Source of the DNA: Rhodothalassiaceae bacterium
GTDB lineage: Bacteria; Pseudomonadota; Alphaproteobacteria; Sphingomonadales; Rhodothalassiaceae
Assembly: GCA_026004935.1 (NCBI GenBank)
Contig: BPKC01000001.1
Span: forward strand, 2,765,381-2,829,380
Direction: 5' to 3'
DNA: 64,000 bases
Shown here one piece after another: positions 1 to 11,566 of the stretch. Numbering within the stretch: position 1 is the first letter of the stretch; each line of letters starts with the position of its first letter. The notes beneath the pieces were generated by a model that did no database searches, was not told where the DNA came from, and saw only the letters and a program-made list of their open reading frames with translations. Made by a program: the position numbers and the translations under genes.

Positions 1-2006
1 AGCAGCGCGCCATAATGGCGGATGCGTTCCAGCACATGGGCGAGCCCCAGGCTGTCCGCATAATACATCGGCCCGCCGCGCCAGCGCGGGAAGCCGTAGC
101 CGTAGAGCCAGACGACGTCGATGTCGCTCGCCCGGATGGCGATGCCCTCTTCCAGAATCCGCGCACCCTCGTTGATGAGCGGCAGCACGCAGCGCTCGAC
201 GATCTCCTCGTCGCTCACCTCGCGCGGGGCGATCCCGGCCTTCGCCGCCTCCTCGCGCACGAATTCGGCCACCATCGGGTTGGGCTTCGGCGCACCCTCG
301 CCATAGATGTAGAAGCCCTTGCCCGTCTTCTGGCCCTTCGCGCCCGCCTCGACCAGCCGGTCGTGGACGCGGAAGGCGGCGGCCTCTTCCGGGTCCGGCT
401 TCATCTGCTGGCGCAGCAGATAGCCGATGTCGAGCCCGGCCAGATCGCCCATCTGGAAGGGGCCCATCGGAAAGCCGAAGTCGTAGATCACCCTGTCGAT
501 GCGCTCATGCGGGACGCCTTCGAGCAGCAGGAAGCCCGCCTGGCGGATGTAGCCGGAGAGCATCCGGTTGCCGATGAAGCCGTGGCACACGCGCGCCACC
601 ACGCCGACCTTCCGGATCTTCTTCGCGAAGGCGAGCGCGGTGGCCAGCACGTCGTCGGCGGTCTTCGCCGCACGCACGATCTCGAGCAGCCGCATGATGT
701 GGGCCGGCGAGAAGAAGTGCAGGCCCAGCACGTCCTGCGGCCGGCCGGTGACCGAGGCGATCTCGTCGATGTTGAGATAGGAGGTGTTGGTGGCGAGGAT
801 GGCGCCGGGTTTCGCCACCTCGTCCAGCCGGCGGAAGACCTCCTTCTTCACCTCCATGTTCTCGAAGACCGCCTCGATGATGAGATCGGCCTCGCCCAGA
901 TCCGCATACTCCGTGGTGACGGCGAATCGCCCCTTGCGTGCGGCAAGCTCCGTCTCGTCGATCCGGCCCTTCTTGAAGTCGTGTTCGAGAAAGCCGTGGA
1001 CCCGCGCCCTGCCGGCGGCGGCCGCCTCCTCGTCGCGCTCGACCATGACCACCGGCCGCCCCGCCTGGATGCAGGCGGTGGCGATTCCTGAGCCCATCGT
1101 CCCGCCGCCGACGACGCCGACCCGCGCGATCTCGCGCGGCGTCACATCCGCCGGCAGATCCGGGATCTTCGCCACCTCGCGCTCGGCGAAGAAGGCGTAG
1201 CGCAGCGCCGCCGACTGGGGATGCGCCATGCATTGCAGGAAGAGCTCGCGCTCGCGCTTGACGCCCTCCTCGAGGGGCAGCTCGATCGCCGCCTTCACGG
1301 CCGCGATCGCCTGCTCGGGCGCGAACTGGCCGCGGATGCGCTTCATCATGCGCGCGCGGAACCGGTCGAAGAAATCGGGCGGCAGATGATCGGCCTTGAC
1401 CGCCAGATCCCGGGTGCGCCGCGGCCCCCTGCCGGCGGCCACCAGCTCGCGGGCGAAGGCGACGGCCGCCTCCGTCAGCCCGTCTTCCACAACGCGATCG
1501 ACGAGGCCGAGCTCCTCGGCCTTCGCCGCCGGGATCGGCTCGCCGGTGACGATCATCTCGAGCGCGGCCTCGACACCGACGAGCCGCGGCAGCCGCTGCG
1601 TGCCCTCGGCGCCCGGGATGAGCCCGAGCGTCACCTCCGGCAGGCCGAGGCGCGCGGAAGAGACGGCCACGCGATAGTGGCAGCCCATCGCGATCTCCAG
1701 CCCGCCGCCCAGGGCCGTGCCGTGGATGGCGGCGACGACGGGCTTCGGGCAGGCCTCGATGCGTTCCACGACATCGGGCAGGAAGGGCTCCTGCGGCGGC
1801 TTGCCGAACTCGCGGATGTCCGCGCCCGCCATGAAGGTGCGCCCGCGCGCCGCGATCACCACCGCTCTGGCCGCCGCATCGGCTTCCGCCCGCTCGATGC
1901 CCTGCACAAGCCCCTCACGCACCGCATGGGAGAGGGCGTTGACGGGCGGATTGTCCACCCACAGGATCGCGACATCGCCGTTCAGCTCATAGTCGACAGC
2001 AGCCAT
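1..2006 (-). CDS. fadJ: Bifunctional enoyl-CoA hydratase / 3-hydroxyacyl-CoA dehydrogenase (FadJ/FadB-like), 3' end cut by window edge
   Basis: Two successive steps of fatty-acid beta-oxidation (hydration of enoyl-CoA, NAD-dependent oxidation of 3-hydroxyacyl-CoA), expected in the cytoplasm. About 668 codons are visible. The crotonase domain (about residues 1-190) shows the oxyanion-hole run [11 protein letters not shown] and the glutamate-bearing [12 protein letters not shown] Rossmann NAD motif, [14 protein letters not shown], begins near residue 295, and the dehydrogenase C-terminal domain follows ([11 protein letters not shown] near 485). The frame is open to base 1, so only the extreme C-terminus is missing. 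Two ATGs lie in tandem (2012 and 2006). The AAGGAGG is 8 nt from the ATG at 2006 but only 2 nt from the other, so 2006 was chosen. It follows trpE after 157 bp. The fadJ versus fadB name is by analogy. Confidence 0.93.
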   Translation of the reverse strand, partial: MAAVDYELNGDVAILWVDNPPVNALSHAVREGLVQGIERAEADAAARAVVIAARGRTFMAGADIREFGKPPQEPFLPDVVERIEACPKPVVAAIHGTALGGGLEIAMGCHYRVAVSSARLGLPEVTLGLIPGAEGTQRLPRLVGVEAALEMIVTGEPIPAAKAEELGLVDRVVEDGLTEAAVAFARELVAAGRGPRRTRDLAVKADHLPPDFFDRFRARMMKRIRGQFAPEQAIAAVKAAIELPLEEGVKRERELFLQCMAHPQSAALRYAFFAEREVAKIPDLPADVTPREIARVGVVGGGTMGSGIATACIQAGRPVVMVERDEEAAAAGRARVHGFLEHDFKKGRIDETELAARKGRFAVTTEYADLGEADLIIEAVFENMEVKKEVFRRLDEVAKPGAILATNTSYLNIDEIASVTGRPQDVLGLHFFSPAHIMRLLEIVRAAKTADDVLATALAFAKKIRKVGVVARVCHGFIGNRMLSGYIRQAGFLLLEGVPHERIDRVIYDFGFPMGPFQMGDLAGLDIGYLLRQQMKPDPEEAAAFRVHDRLVEAGAKGQKTGKGFYIYGEGAPKPNPMVAEFVREEAAKAGIAPREVSDEEIVERCVLPLINEGARILEEGIAIRASDIDVVWLYGYGFPRWRGGPMYYADSLGLAHVLERIRHYGAL

Positions 2007-2113
2007 CGCCATTTCCTCCTTGCCTGTTCCGATCCAGCGGACGCCCGCCGGGGCACGGCAGGACCGCGGCATGTTCCGTTCCGTCTCGCCCGCCCTTCTA
2101 GACCAGGCCCCCT

Positions 2114-2141
2114 GCGGGAATAAAGGACGGCCGATTCCCGC
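2114..2141. repeat. 8-bp inverted repeat between trpE and the beta-oxidation gene
   Basis: GCGGGAAT (2114-2121) pairs perfectly with ATTCCCGC (2134-2141) around a 12-nt loop, 22 bp past the trpE stop. There is no T-tract on the minus-strand side, so it is not a textbook intrinsic terminator. It could be a weak terminator, an mRNA 3'-end stabiliser or an operator for the downstream gene. Confidence 0.4.
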
Positions 2142-2163
2142 TCGCGGCAGGTAGAAGGCACGT

Positions 2164-3684
2164 TCAGTCCGACCCGGCGGAGCGGGCGGCGGCCTCGGCG
2201 ATCTCGGCGGCGCGGATGAGCGCCCGGGCCTTGTTTTCGCATTCGGCCTGCTCGCGCTCGGGCACGCTGTCCGCGACGATGCCGGCGCCGGCGTGCACAT
2301 GCATGAGGCCGTCCTTGACCAGCGCCGTGCGCAGAACGATGCAGCTGTCCATGTCGCCGCCCGGCGCGAAATAGCCGACGGCGCCGGCATAGGGCCCGCG
2401 ACCCTCCGCCTCCAGCTCGTCGATGATCTGCATGGCCCGGACCTTCGGCGCGCCGGAGACCGTGCCCGCCGGGAAACCCGCCATCAGCGCGTCGATGACG
2501 TCCGCGCGCGCCGCATCCAGCCGCCCGCGCACCTCCGAGACGATGTGCATCACATGGGAATAGCGCTCGATGACGAAGGATTCGGCCACGCGCACCGTGC
2601 CCGGCACCGCGACGCGGCCGACGTCGTTGCGCCCGAGATCGAGCAGCATCAGATGCTCGGCCCGTTCCTTGGGATCCGCGAGCAGCTCGGCCGCCAGCCG
2701 CGCATCCTCGTCCGGATCCTCGCCGCGCGGCCGCGTGCCGGCGATGGGGCGGATCGTGACCTCGCCCGCCTTCACCCGCACGAGGATCTCGGGGCTGGAG
2801 CCGGCCAGCGCGAAGTCGCCGAAGCGCAGGAAGAACAGGAAGGGCGCGGGGTTGAGGCGGCGGAGCGCCCGGTAGAGCGCGAACGCCGGCAGGCGGAAGG
2901 GGCGCGAGAAGCGCTGGGCGAGCACGACCTGGAAAATGTCCCCGGCCAGGATGTGCTCCTTGGCGCGCTCCACCATCGCCATGTAGCGCTCGGGCGCCGT
3001 CGCCGCCGACACCTCGCCTGCGGGCGCATCCTCGGGCACCGCCGTCCAGCGTGCGCGCGGCGGCACGGAGCGGGCCAGCGCCGCCGCCATCTCGTCGAGA
3101 TCGGCGCGCGCGGCAGCGAGCAGCTCGCCGGGTGCCGTGCCGCCGTCGGGCCGGATGATGGCGGCGAGCAGGATCTCGTCCTTGACCGCATCGAAGACGG
3201 CCATGCGGGTGGGACGCATGAAGAGCGCCGTCGGCACGCCGTGGGGATCGGGCGGCGGCGCGCCGAGCCGCTCGATGGCGCGCACCATGTCGTAGCCGAG
3301 ATAGCCGATCACGGCCCCCAGCATCGGCGGCATCTCGTGGGCGAGCGGAAAGCGCGCGTCCGCGACGAAGCGGCGCAGCGCCGCCAGCGGCTCCTCGTCA
3401 AGCCCGAGCCACGGACCGATGCCGCCGCCCGGAGACACCGCGGCGAGCTCCGCGCGCTGCCGCGCGATCCGGAACAGGCGGTCCGGCGCAAAGCCGATGA
3501 TCGAGTAGCGGCCGCGCACGCGCCCGCCCTCCACCGACTCGAGCAGCACGCTCCACGGCCGGTCCGCAAGCTTCAGATAGGCGGAAACCGGAGTCTCCAG
3601 ATCGCCCGGCAGCCGGCGCGTGATGACCACGGTGCGCCCCGCCGCCAGATCCCGAGCCAGCCTGCCGCGATCCTCGTCCGCCAC
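2164..3684 (-). CDS. trpE: Anthranilate synthase component I (TrpE)
   Basis: Converts chorismate plus ammonia or glutamine to anthranilate, the first committed step of tryptophan synthesis. It has 506 residues, normal for the family. The LLES element at 47-50 is typical of the tryptophan feedback site. Chorismate-binding motifs are LNPAPFLFFL (277-286), IAGTRPRG (314-321), LLDLGRNDVGRV (347-358) and FPAGTVSGAPKVRAM (404-418). The start is GTG; the only nearby ATG (3694) is out of frame. It lies 39 bp after ppiD, a common alphaproteobacterial neighbour. Unlike the usual arrangement, no trpG/trpD/trpC follows; a beta-oxidation gene does. The glutaminase subunit must be elsewhere. Confidence 0.95.
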   Translation of the reverse strand: MADEDRGRLARDLAAGRTVVITRRLPGDLETPVSAYLKLADRPWSVLLESVEGGRVRGRYSIIGFAPDRLFRIARQRAELAAVSPGGGIGPWLGLDEEPLAALRRFVADARFPLAHEMPPMLGAVIGYLGYDMVRAIERLGAPPPDPHGVPTALFMRPTRMAVFDAVKDEILLAAIIRPDGGTAPGELLAAARADLDEMAAALARSVPPRARWTAVPEDAPAGEVSAATAPERYMAMVERAKEHILAGDIFQVVLAQRFSRPFRLPAFALYRALRRLNPAPFLFFLRFGDFALAGSSPEILVRVKAGEVTIRPIAGTRPRGEDPDEDARLAAELLADPKERAEHLMLLDLGRNDVGRVAVPGTVRVAESFVIERYSHVMHIVSEVRGRLDAARADVIDALMAGFPAGTVSGAPKVRAMQIIDELEAEGRGPYAGAVGYFAPGGDMDSCIVLRTALVKDGLMHVHAGAGIVADSVPEREQAECENKARALIRAAEIAEAAARSAGSD

Positions 3685-3723
3685 CCTGCCGCATCCCGCG
3701 CTGAAGCAGCCCCTGCGCGTCCG

Positions 3724-5649
3724 TCAGCCGGCGCCCTCGGGCCGGGCGATCTGCTGCCAGAGCGTCTCGTTGATCTCGACGCCGTAGCGGCCGCGCAGAT
3801 TGCGCTCCAGCATCACGATCACGTCGTTGGCGCGCGCATCGGCGAGCTGCGCCTTGAGATCCCGGTAGGCCTGGGCGTCGGCGGGGGCGGCGGGATCGCC
3901 GGGGATCACCTCGTCCAGCCGCACCAGAACATAGCCGTTGCCGTCGGCGGCCCGCTCCTCGGCCCACTCGCCGGGCTTGAGATCAAACAGCAGGCGCGCG
4001 ATGTTCGGAGCCAGCTTGTCGCCGCGCGCGACCTCGACGCGGGCGACCGCGGGCGTCTCGATCACGCTGCCGCCGGCCCGTTTCGCCGCCTCCTGCGGAT
4101 CAAGTCCCGCCTTCAGTGCATCGAGCAGGGCGTTCGCCTGCTCTCCCGCCTTCGCGAGGCGGCGCTCGGCGACGAGATTGGCGCGGATCCGGTCCTTGAC
4201 CTCCTCGAGCGGGCGGATTTCCGGCTCCGCCACGTCCAGGACCTCCACCAGCGCGAAGCCGCCGTTGTCCTCGCTCACGAACTCGACCGGATCACCGGGA
4301 GCGAGCGAGAAGATCGTCTGGATCTGGCGGCGCACCGCCTCGGGTGCCAGCCCGCCCTCGCGCAGCAGCCCGTCGCGCGCCACCCAGACGTCATGGAGCG
4401 TAAGGTTGAACCGCTCCGCAAGCTCGCCGAGCCCCGCGCCGCGGGCGATGGCGTCCTCGACCTCGGTGGACAGCTTGTAGGTCTTCTCTTCCGCGCGCTC
4501 GCGGGCGAGCTGACGCCTGAGCTCGTCCTTCACCTGGTCGAAGCTGCGCGCTCGCGGCGGCGTGATGTCGTTGACGCGGAAGACATGCCAGCCGAAGACG
4601 CTCGCCTCGGGACCCACGACGGCGCCCTTTTCGGCCGCGAACACCGCCTCGGCGATGCGCCGGTTGTAGTCGCCGGCGAGGTCGGATTCGGTGACGTCGC
4701 CGAGCGCCGTGTCCTCCGGCGTCAAGTCGGTCAGGCGCGCGAGCAGCGTCTCGAAATCTTCGCCGGCGGCCAAGCGACGGGCGAACTCCTCGGCCTTGTC
4801 CTTCTGGTCCTTCGGAAAGGTGACGACCGTGATGTCCCTCAGCTCCGGCGACTGATAGTCGGCCTTGCGCTCCTCGAAGGCGGCCCTGAGCTCCTCGTCC
4901 GTGATGGCCTCCGGATCGGCCAGGGCATCGGGCGAGATTTCGGCCACGAGGGCGTGCCGGTATTCCGGCGTCTTGAACTGGTCCTTCTCGAACTCGTAGG
5001 CCTTGGCGACGTCCTCATCGGTCGGCGCGGGCACGGCGTCTTCCGGCGGCAGCGGCACGCTCACGACCGTACCCTTGCGCCGCTCGTAGGCATGGGTGAA
5101 GAGGGGATCGGCAAGCACCTTCGGCGCCGGCCGCCAGTCCACGAACAGCGACAGCATCTGCACCCGCGCCATCTCGCGCCTCAGCTCCTCCTCGAACTGG
5201 GCGGGCGTGAACCCCGCGTTGCGGAGCTGCATCTCGTAGGTGTTGCGATCGAACCGGCCGTCGAAGCCCTTGAAGGCGTCCATCTGCTGCAGCGCCTCGA
5301 TCATGAGCGCGCGCGAGGCGCGAAAGCCGAGGTCGCGGGCGTAGTGGTCCAGCACCCGCTCGCTGATCATTTCCTGGAGCGTCTGGGCGGGCAGCCCGAG
5401 GGCGGCCGCCTGCGTGCGGTCGAGCGGCTGGCCGAACTGGCGCTCGATCTGCTTCAAGCGCTGGTCGTAGCGGCGCAGGAAGTCCTGCGCGGTGATCTCG
5501 TCCTTGCCGATCTCCACCAGCGTGTTCTTCGCGCCCGCGACGAAGACGTCCGGAATGCCCCAGAGCGCGAAGCTGGCAAGCAGCAGCCCCATCACGAACA
5601 TCGCCGCGATCGATGTCAGCGACTGCCGGATGCTGGTAAGAAGCGCCAT
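3724..5649 (-). CDS. ppiD: PpiD-like periplasmic peptidyl-prolyl isomerase / SurA-N foldase
   Basis: Membrane-anchored periplasmic folding factor for secreted and outer-membrane proteins. It has 641 residues. A single N-terminal membrane segment (about residues 12-32, AAMFVMGLLLASFALWG) is followed by a SurA_N-like helical region containing QTLQEMISERVLDHYARDLG. A parvulin-like rotamase region lies around 250-360 and contains FGWHVFRVNDITPPRARSFD, then a second degenerate parvulin-like region. The ATG has GGGAG 6 nt upstream. It is divergent from tpiA and precedes trpE by 39 bp in the same direction, probably co-transcribed. The family call is secure; whether the rotamase is active cannot be judged here. 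Confidence 0.9.
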   Translation of the reverse strand: MALLTSIRQSLTSIAAMFVMGLLLASFALWGIPDVFVAGAKNTLVEIGKDEITAQDFLRRYDQRLKQIERQFGQPLDRTQAAALGLPAQTLQEMISERVLDHYARDLGFRASRALMIEALQQMDAFKGFDGRFDRNTYEMQLRNAGFTPAQFEEELRREMARVQMLSLFVDWRPAPKVLADPLFTHAYERRKGTVVSVPLPPEDAVPAPTDEDVAKAYEFEKDQFKTPEYRHALVAEISPDALADPEAITDEELRAAFEERKADYQSPELRDITVVTFPKDQKDKAEEFARRLAAGEDFETLLARLTDLTPEDTALGDVTESDLAGDYNRRIAEAVFAAEKGAVVGPEASVFGWHVFRVNDITPPRARSFDQVKDELRRQLARERAEEKTYKLSTEVEDAIARGAGLGELAERFNLTLHDVWVARDGLLREGGLAPEAVRRQIQTIFSLAPGDPVEFVSEDNGGFALVEVLDVAEPEIRPLEEVKDRIRANLVAERRLAKAGEQANALLDALKAGLDPQEAAKRAGGSVIETPAVARVEVARGDKLAPNIARLLFDLKPGEWAEERAADGNGYVLVRLDEVIPGDPAAPADAQAYRDLKAQLADARANDVIVMLERNLRGRYGVEINETLWQQIARPEGAG

Positions 5650-5867
5650 CGCCCGCTCCCGTGTGTCTCTTGCGTCCGCACACCCCCGGGAACGCGCCGC
5701 CCGTGCCGGCCGAATCGCACTCCGGAGGGCGGAAATCCGGGGCCCCGGGCCTCTTGTCAGAGGCGGACATTTCCGTCAATGGACAATCGCCGCCGCGCGC
5801 GGCGGCGCGAGCGGGCGACTGGGCGCTGCGGCGAGCGTGTGCACGACGACAGGCGGGGATCAGGGGA

Positions 5868-6650
5868 ATGCCAGCGGAAACGCGTCCGGGCTGGGTCATC
5901 GGCAACTGGAAGATGCACGGGCTCAAGGCCGATCTCGCCACGGTGAAGGAGATCGCCGCCCATGCCGAGGCGCAGGGGCGCCGGCTCGGCGGCGACCGGG
6001 TGGCTCTGTGCCTGCCGTTCACGCTGATCGCGCCGGCCGCGGATGCGCTGGGCGCGGAGGCGCCGATCCTGCTCGGCGGGCAGGACTGCCACACCGAGGA
6101 GAAAGGCGCATTCACCGGCGATGTCGCGGCCGCGATGGTCAAGGACGCCGGTGCGGATCTCGTGATCCTCGGCCATTCCGAGCGCCGGCGCGGCCATGGC
6201 GAGACGAGCGCGCTCGTGCGCGCGAAGCAGGAGGCGGCGCTGAGGGCGGGGCTGAAGACGATCATATGTGTCGGAGAAAGCTGGGCCGAGCGCGAGGCGG
6301 GCGGAGCCGAGCGGGTCGTGCTGCGCCAGCTCGCCGAGTCGCTCGCCGATGATGCGGATGCGACCAACACCATCGTCGCCTACGAACCCGTCTGGGCCAT
6401 CGGAACCGGCCACAACGCGGGGCCGGCGGAGATCGCGGCGATGCACGCGGCGATCCGGCGCGCGCTTGCGAACATGGGCGGGCGTCGGGCGGGGATGCCG
6501 GTGCTCTATGGCGGTTCGGTGAAGCCGGACAACGCCGCGGAGATCTTCGCCATCGCGGAGGTCGACGGCGCGCTGGTGGGCGGGGCGAGTCTCAAGGCCG
6601 ACAGCTTCACCGCCATCATCGACGCCTGGCTTGCGGCGCGCCGCGGATAG
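5868..6650 (+). CDS. tpiA: Triosephosphate isomerase
   Basis: Interconverts dihydroxyacetone phosphate and glyceraldehyde-3-phosphate in glycolysis and gluconeogenesis. It has 260 residues. GNWKMHG near the N-terminus supplies the catalytic Lys, ILGHSERR the catalytic His, AYEPVWAIGTG the catalytic Glu and flexible loop, and YGGSVKPDN and GALVGGASL the phosphate-binding loops. The frame is open upstream to 5661, but the conserved GNWKM lies a dozen residues after the ATG at 5868, so that start was preferred. secG and pyrG follow on the same strand, a classical alphaproteobacterial order. Confidence 0.96.
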   Translation: MPAETRPGWVIGNWKMHGLKADLATVKEIAAHAEAQGRRLGGDRVALCLPFTLIAPAADALGAEAPILLGGQDCHTEEKGAFTGDVAAAMVKDAGADLVILGHSERRRGHGETSALVRAKQEAALRAGLKTIICVGESWAEREAGGAERVVLRQLAESLADDADATNTIVAYEPVWAIGTGHNAGPAEIAAMHAAIRRALANMGGRRAGMPVLYGGSVKPDNAAEIFAIAEVDGALVGGASLKADSFTAIIDAWLAARRG

Positions 6651-6793
6651 CCCTTCGCCCGCGCCCCGAGGGAGGCGGGGCTTGTGAAAGGAGCGCGCGC
6701 GCGCTAGCAAGCGCTCGGCCGCGACGCGCCCGGGACCGGCGCGACGCATGCGGCGCGCATCAAGGGCGGCGGAAACACACCAGGGCGACGATC

Positions 6794-8861
<2,068 letters not shown>

Positions 8862-8955
8862 CCCGCCTTCCCTTTCCCCTTCCACCGTCACGGCGCTGCA
8901 ACAATCCGCGGGCCAGGAAGGTCCACGCAAGCGACGTGAATGGAAGGAGCGACAC

Positions 8956-10173
8956 ATGACAGTCGTCCGCGCGACCGTGGTCCTCTTCGCGGCCTCGGCG
9001 CTGCCGCTGCCGGCGGCCGCTGGGGCCGCCATCCGTGACGAAACCGGGTTGCGGGCCGCGCTCGTTGCGGCCGCCGATGCCCGGGAGCCGGTGACCGTAA
9101 GGCTTGCCCCGCGCACGCGAATCGCTCTCACCTCACCGATCTCCGTCGCCCCACCTGTGCCGGTCACGGTGCTCGGCGAGGGAAGCGTGATCGATGCGTC
9201 CGGCATCGCTGCGCCCGCGGACGGCGACGAGGCGGGCGGACCGTCGACGCTCGCTTTCATCACCGCCTCCGCCGTCTTGATCCGTGGTCTCACCGTCACG
9301 GGCAGTCCCGGCCGCGCGATCGCCGTCACGCTGCCGGAGGACGCACGCGGCGAGGTCGTCGTCACGCTGGACGAGGTGACCATAACCGGCGCAGGCGGGC
9401 ATGGCGTTCACATCGACGACAACGCCGCGCCGGGCGACGACGGTGCCGCCGGCTCTCCCGCGTCGCTGCGCCTCGTCCTCCGGAACTGCCGGATCGAGGG
9501 GGCCGGCACCGGCGGCTCCGACCGGGACGGTCTGCGCGTCGACGAACGCGGCGAGGGTTCCGTCGCGGTCGAGCTGAGCCGCGTCACGATCGCGGGCAGC
9601 GGCGGCGACGGCATCGAGATCGACGAGGCCGGGCCGGGAGGCGTGCGTGTCGTGGCCGACGGTCTGACCCTTGAAGACAACGGGTCTGCCGATCCGGAGG
9701 ATCTCGAGGACGGTCTCGATGTCGATGAGGCCGATGCGGGCGACATCGCCGTCACCCTCCAGCGGACCCGCGTCGTCGGCAGCCGGGACGAGGGGATCGA
9801 TCTCGACGAGACCGGTCGCGGCGACATCCGGCTCACCCTCGTCGACACCGTCGTCACCGGCACCCGGGACGAGGGCGTGAAGCTGGACGAGGAGGACGAA
9901 GGCGACATCGGCCTCGCCCTCGCCCGGGTGCTCGTCGCGGACGGCAAGGACGACGGCGTGGCGGTCACGGAGAAGGGCGCGGGCCGGATCACCGGCCGGC
10001 TCGCGGACGTGCGGATCATGGACAACCTCGGGCTTGGCCTCCTGCTGCATCAGCAGGATGGCGGCCCCGAAGGGCGCGTCGAGGCGGGGGGCCTTGCGCT
10101 CTCGGGCAATGCGAAGGGTGACGAACCGAAGCTCGAAGGCGTCGTCCTCGGCGCTGGTGCCGGCGACCCCTGA
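8956..10173 (+). CDS. Secreted acidic parallel beta-helix protein with 27-residue DG-x-x-x-DE repeats
   Basis: It has 405 residues and starts with a signal peptide (cleavage probably after about residue 24, PAAAGAA). AAGGAG lies a few bases before the ATG. Residues 45-180 look like generic right-handed beta-helix coils (ITASAVLIRGLTVTG, EVVVTLDEVTITGAGGHG). From about 190 to 340 there is a regular acidic repeat. DGLRVDE (191), DGIEIDE (218), DGLDVDE (252), EGIDLDE (279), EGVKLDE (306) and DGVAVTE (333) are spaced 27 residues apart, except one 34-residue unit with an insert. Each unit continues G-D/G-I/V with alternating V/L. Stacked Asp/Glu would form acidic ladders suited to cation or cell-surface binding, which is inference. 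No enzyme active site was recognised. Confidence 0.8.
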   Translation: MTVVRATVVLFAASALPLPAAAGAAIRDETGLRAALVAAADAREPVTVRLAPRTRIALTSPISVAPPVPVTVLGEGSVIDASGIAAPADGDEAGGPSTLAFITASAVLIRGLTVTGSPGRAIAVTLPEDARGEVVVTLDEVTITGAGGHGVHIDDNAAPGDDGAAGSPASLRLVLRNCRIEGAGTGGSDRDGLRVDERGEGSVAVELSRVTIAGSGGDGIEIDEAGPGGVRVVADGLTLEDNGSADPEDLEDGLDVDEADAGDIAVTLQRTRVVGSRDEGIDLDETGRGDIRLTLVDTVVTGTRDEGVKLDEEDEGDIGLALARVLVADGKDDGVAVTEKGAGRITGRLADVRIMDNLGLGLLLHQQDGGPEGRVEAGGLALSGNAKGDEPKLEGVVLGAGAGDP

Positions 10174-10197
10174 CCTCGCGCAGCTCCCGCCGCGGGA

Positions 10198-10590
10198 TCA
10201 GCGGGCGGAAGGGGCGCGGCCGCCGTCCTCGAGGATGTCGAGGAGATGACGCTGGCGCTCGTCCTCGGCGCGCACGAGGCGTGCGGCCGCCGCGAAGGCG
10301 GCGCGGGCGCGGATCATTTCCACCGCCTCGACCGCCGGATCGACGTTGGGGGCGAACGTCTCCGCCCCGGCCGGTGCGCCCGGATCGGGCAGCGGCACCA
10401 CCGCCGGATTGCGCTCGCCCACATGCGCGACGACCCCGCCGCCCGCCGCCGGCGCGGCCGTGACGGATCGGGCGTGAAAGACCTTTTCCTTCGGCCCGCG
10501 GTCGAGGATGTGCACGGTGTTCTCCGCCGCCGCACCAAGACGCGTGCGCGCCGCCTGAAGGCCGCTCAAGGCGATGGCGAGAATCCGCAT
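10198..10590 (-). CDS. Orphan FlgC-like flagellar rod-domain protein
   Basis: It has 130 residues. The N-terminus ALSGLQAARTRLGAAAEN matches the flagellar basal-body rod signature (SGL-x-A-x(3)-RL-x(3)-A-x-N), but the usual NIAN-A-x-T continuation is lost (NTVHI). The middle has DPGAPA and the C-terminal NVDPAVEAVEMIRARAAF (82-99) followed by a helix, as in FlgC (NVNIVEEMVDMISASRAYEAN). No other flagellar gene is in the window. It is divergent from the EAL gene with about 110 bp between starts. It is either a diverged FlgC serving a motility locus elsewhere or a repurposed rod-like protein. Confidence 0.72.
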   Translation of the reverse strand: MRILAIALSGLQAARTRLGAAAENTVHILDRGPKEKVFHARSVTAAPAAGGGVVAHVGERNPAVVPLPDPGAPAGAETFAPNVDPAVEAVEMIRARAAFAAAARLVRAEDERQRHLLDILEDGGRAPSAR

Positions 10591-10702
10591 GGCGCCCTCG
10601 ATCCCGTGATGGCATCCGCTCTTTGCCCCATGGGCCGGAAGGCGTTAGCATGGGGTAAAGAAGTGTGGAGAATTGTCCACGGGCTGCACCGGGCGGGATC
10701 TC

Positions 10703-11566
10703 ATGACGGCCGAGCGTGACATCCGCTGGGACCCGCGCGCCATGCGCGATCTCGCCCGCCTCGAGCTTGCGCCCGAGGAGCTGGAGGACGCCCTCGTCCG
10801 GGCGCTCGCGCAGGGTCAGATGGTGGCCATGTTTCAGCCGCAGGTGCATCTGCCAGGCCTCGGGCTGCGCGGCTTCGAGGTGCTCGTGCGCTGGCGGCAT
10901 CCGCGTTTCGGCCTGCTTCGCCCCCAGCGCTTCATCCGGCTGGCCGAGCATTGCGAGGCCGCGGTGGAGCTCGACCTGTTCGCACTGCGCGAGGCCGAAA
11001 GACTCGCCGAAGCGCTGGGCGACGGCGCGGACGGGCTGTCGATCTCCGTCAACGCCTCGCCGCGTGCGGCCGCGCGCGCGGGCTATGCCGATCGCGTCGC
11101 GGCCCTTGCGCGGCGCCTCGGGGAATCGGGGATCGCGCTGGTTGCCGAGATCACCGAGCGCAGCCCGCTGCTCGCCTGGCGGCGGACGCTGCGCAACCTG
11201 CGCAAGATCCGGCGGGCCGGTGCGCGGGTGGCGGTGGACGATTTCGGCAGCGGCTACGCCTCCTTCGGCATCGTGCGGCGGCTCGAGCTCAACGAGATCA
11301 AGATCGACCGCAGCCTGCTGCGCGATCCGGACCCGGAAGCGGCGGCGATTCTCACCGCCATCCTCGAGATGGCGCGCGCGATCGCAGTGGAGGTCGTGGC
11401 CGAGGGTGTCGAGAACGAGGAACAGCACCGGCTGCTCGTCGCGCTCGGCTGCCCGCTCGCCCAGGGATATTTCTACGGCCATCCGCTGCCGCTTGCCGAC
11501 GCCGCACGGCTCGCGCGGGAAGCGGCGGCGGCGTCACGGGGCCGGAGGCGGTCGTCATGCGCCTGA
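10703..11566 (+). CDS. EAL-domain protein, probable c-di-GMP phosphodiesterase
   Basis: A stand-alone EAL domain of 287 residues with no visible sensor or membrane segment, expected to be cytosolic. The signature EAL is EVL (GFEVLVRW), which keeps the metal-binding Glu. The other catalytic elements are present: Asn in SVNASP, Glu in EITE, Asp pair in VDDFGSGYAS, Lys in KIDRS, Glu in AEGVE, Gln in QGYFYG. Hydrolysis of c-di-GMP to pGpG is therefore likely. The ATG at 10703 is preferred; an in-frame TTG at 10673 is possible. It overlaps the DsbA-like gene by 10 nt, suggesting translational coupling, and sits upstream of an exopolysaccharide operon. Confidence 0.9.
   Translation: MTAERDIRWDPRAMRDLARLELAPEELEDALVRALAQGQMVAMFQPQVHLPGLGLRGFEVLVRWRHPRFGLLRPQRFIRLAEHCEAAVELDLFALREAERLAEALGDGADGLSISVNASPRAAARAGYADRVAALARRLGESGIALVAEITERSPLLAWRRTLRNLRKIRRAGARVAVDDFGSGYASFGIVRRLELNEIKIDRSLLRDPDPEAAAILTAILEMARAIAVEVVAEGVENEEQHRLLVALGCPLAQGYFYGHPLPLADAARLAREAAAASRGRRRSSCA

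Noticed and set aside
2293-5946. A 1217-codon open frame on the plus strand opposite trpE and ppiD
   Set aside because: It is antisense to two well-supported genes, has no recognisable motifs, and such long shadows are expected at this GC content.
10673-10702. TTG start for the EAL gene
   Set aside because: It would add ten residues without domain support; a GTGGAG is nearby, so it remains possible, but ATG 10703 is simpler.
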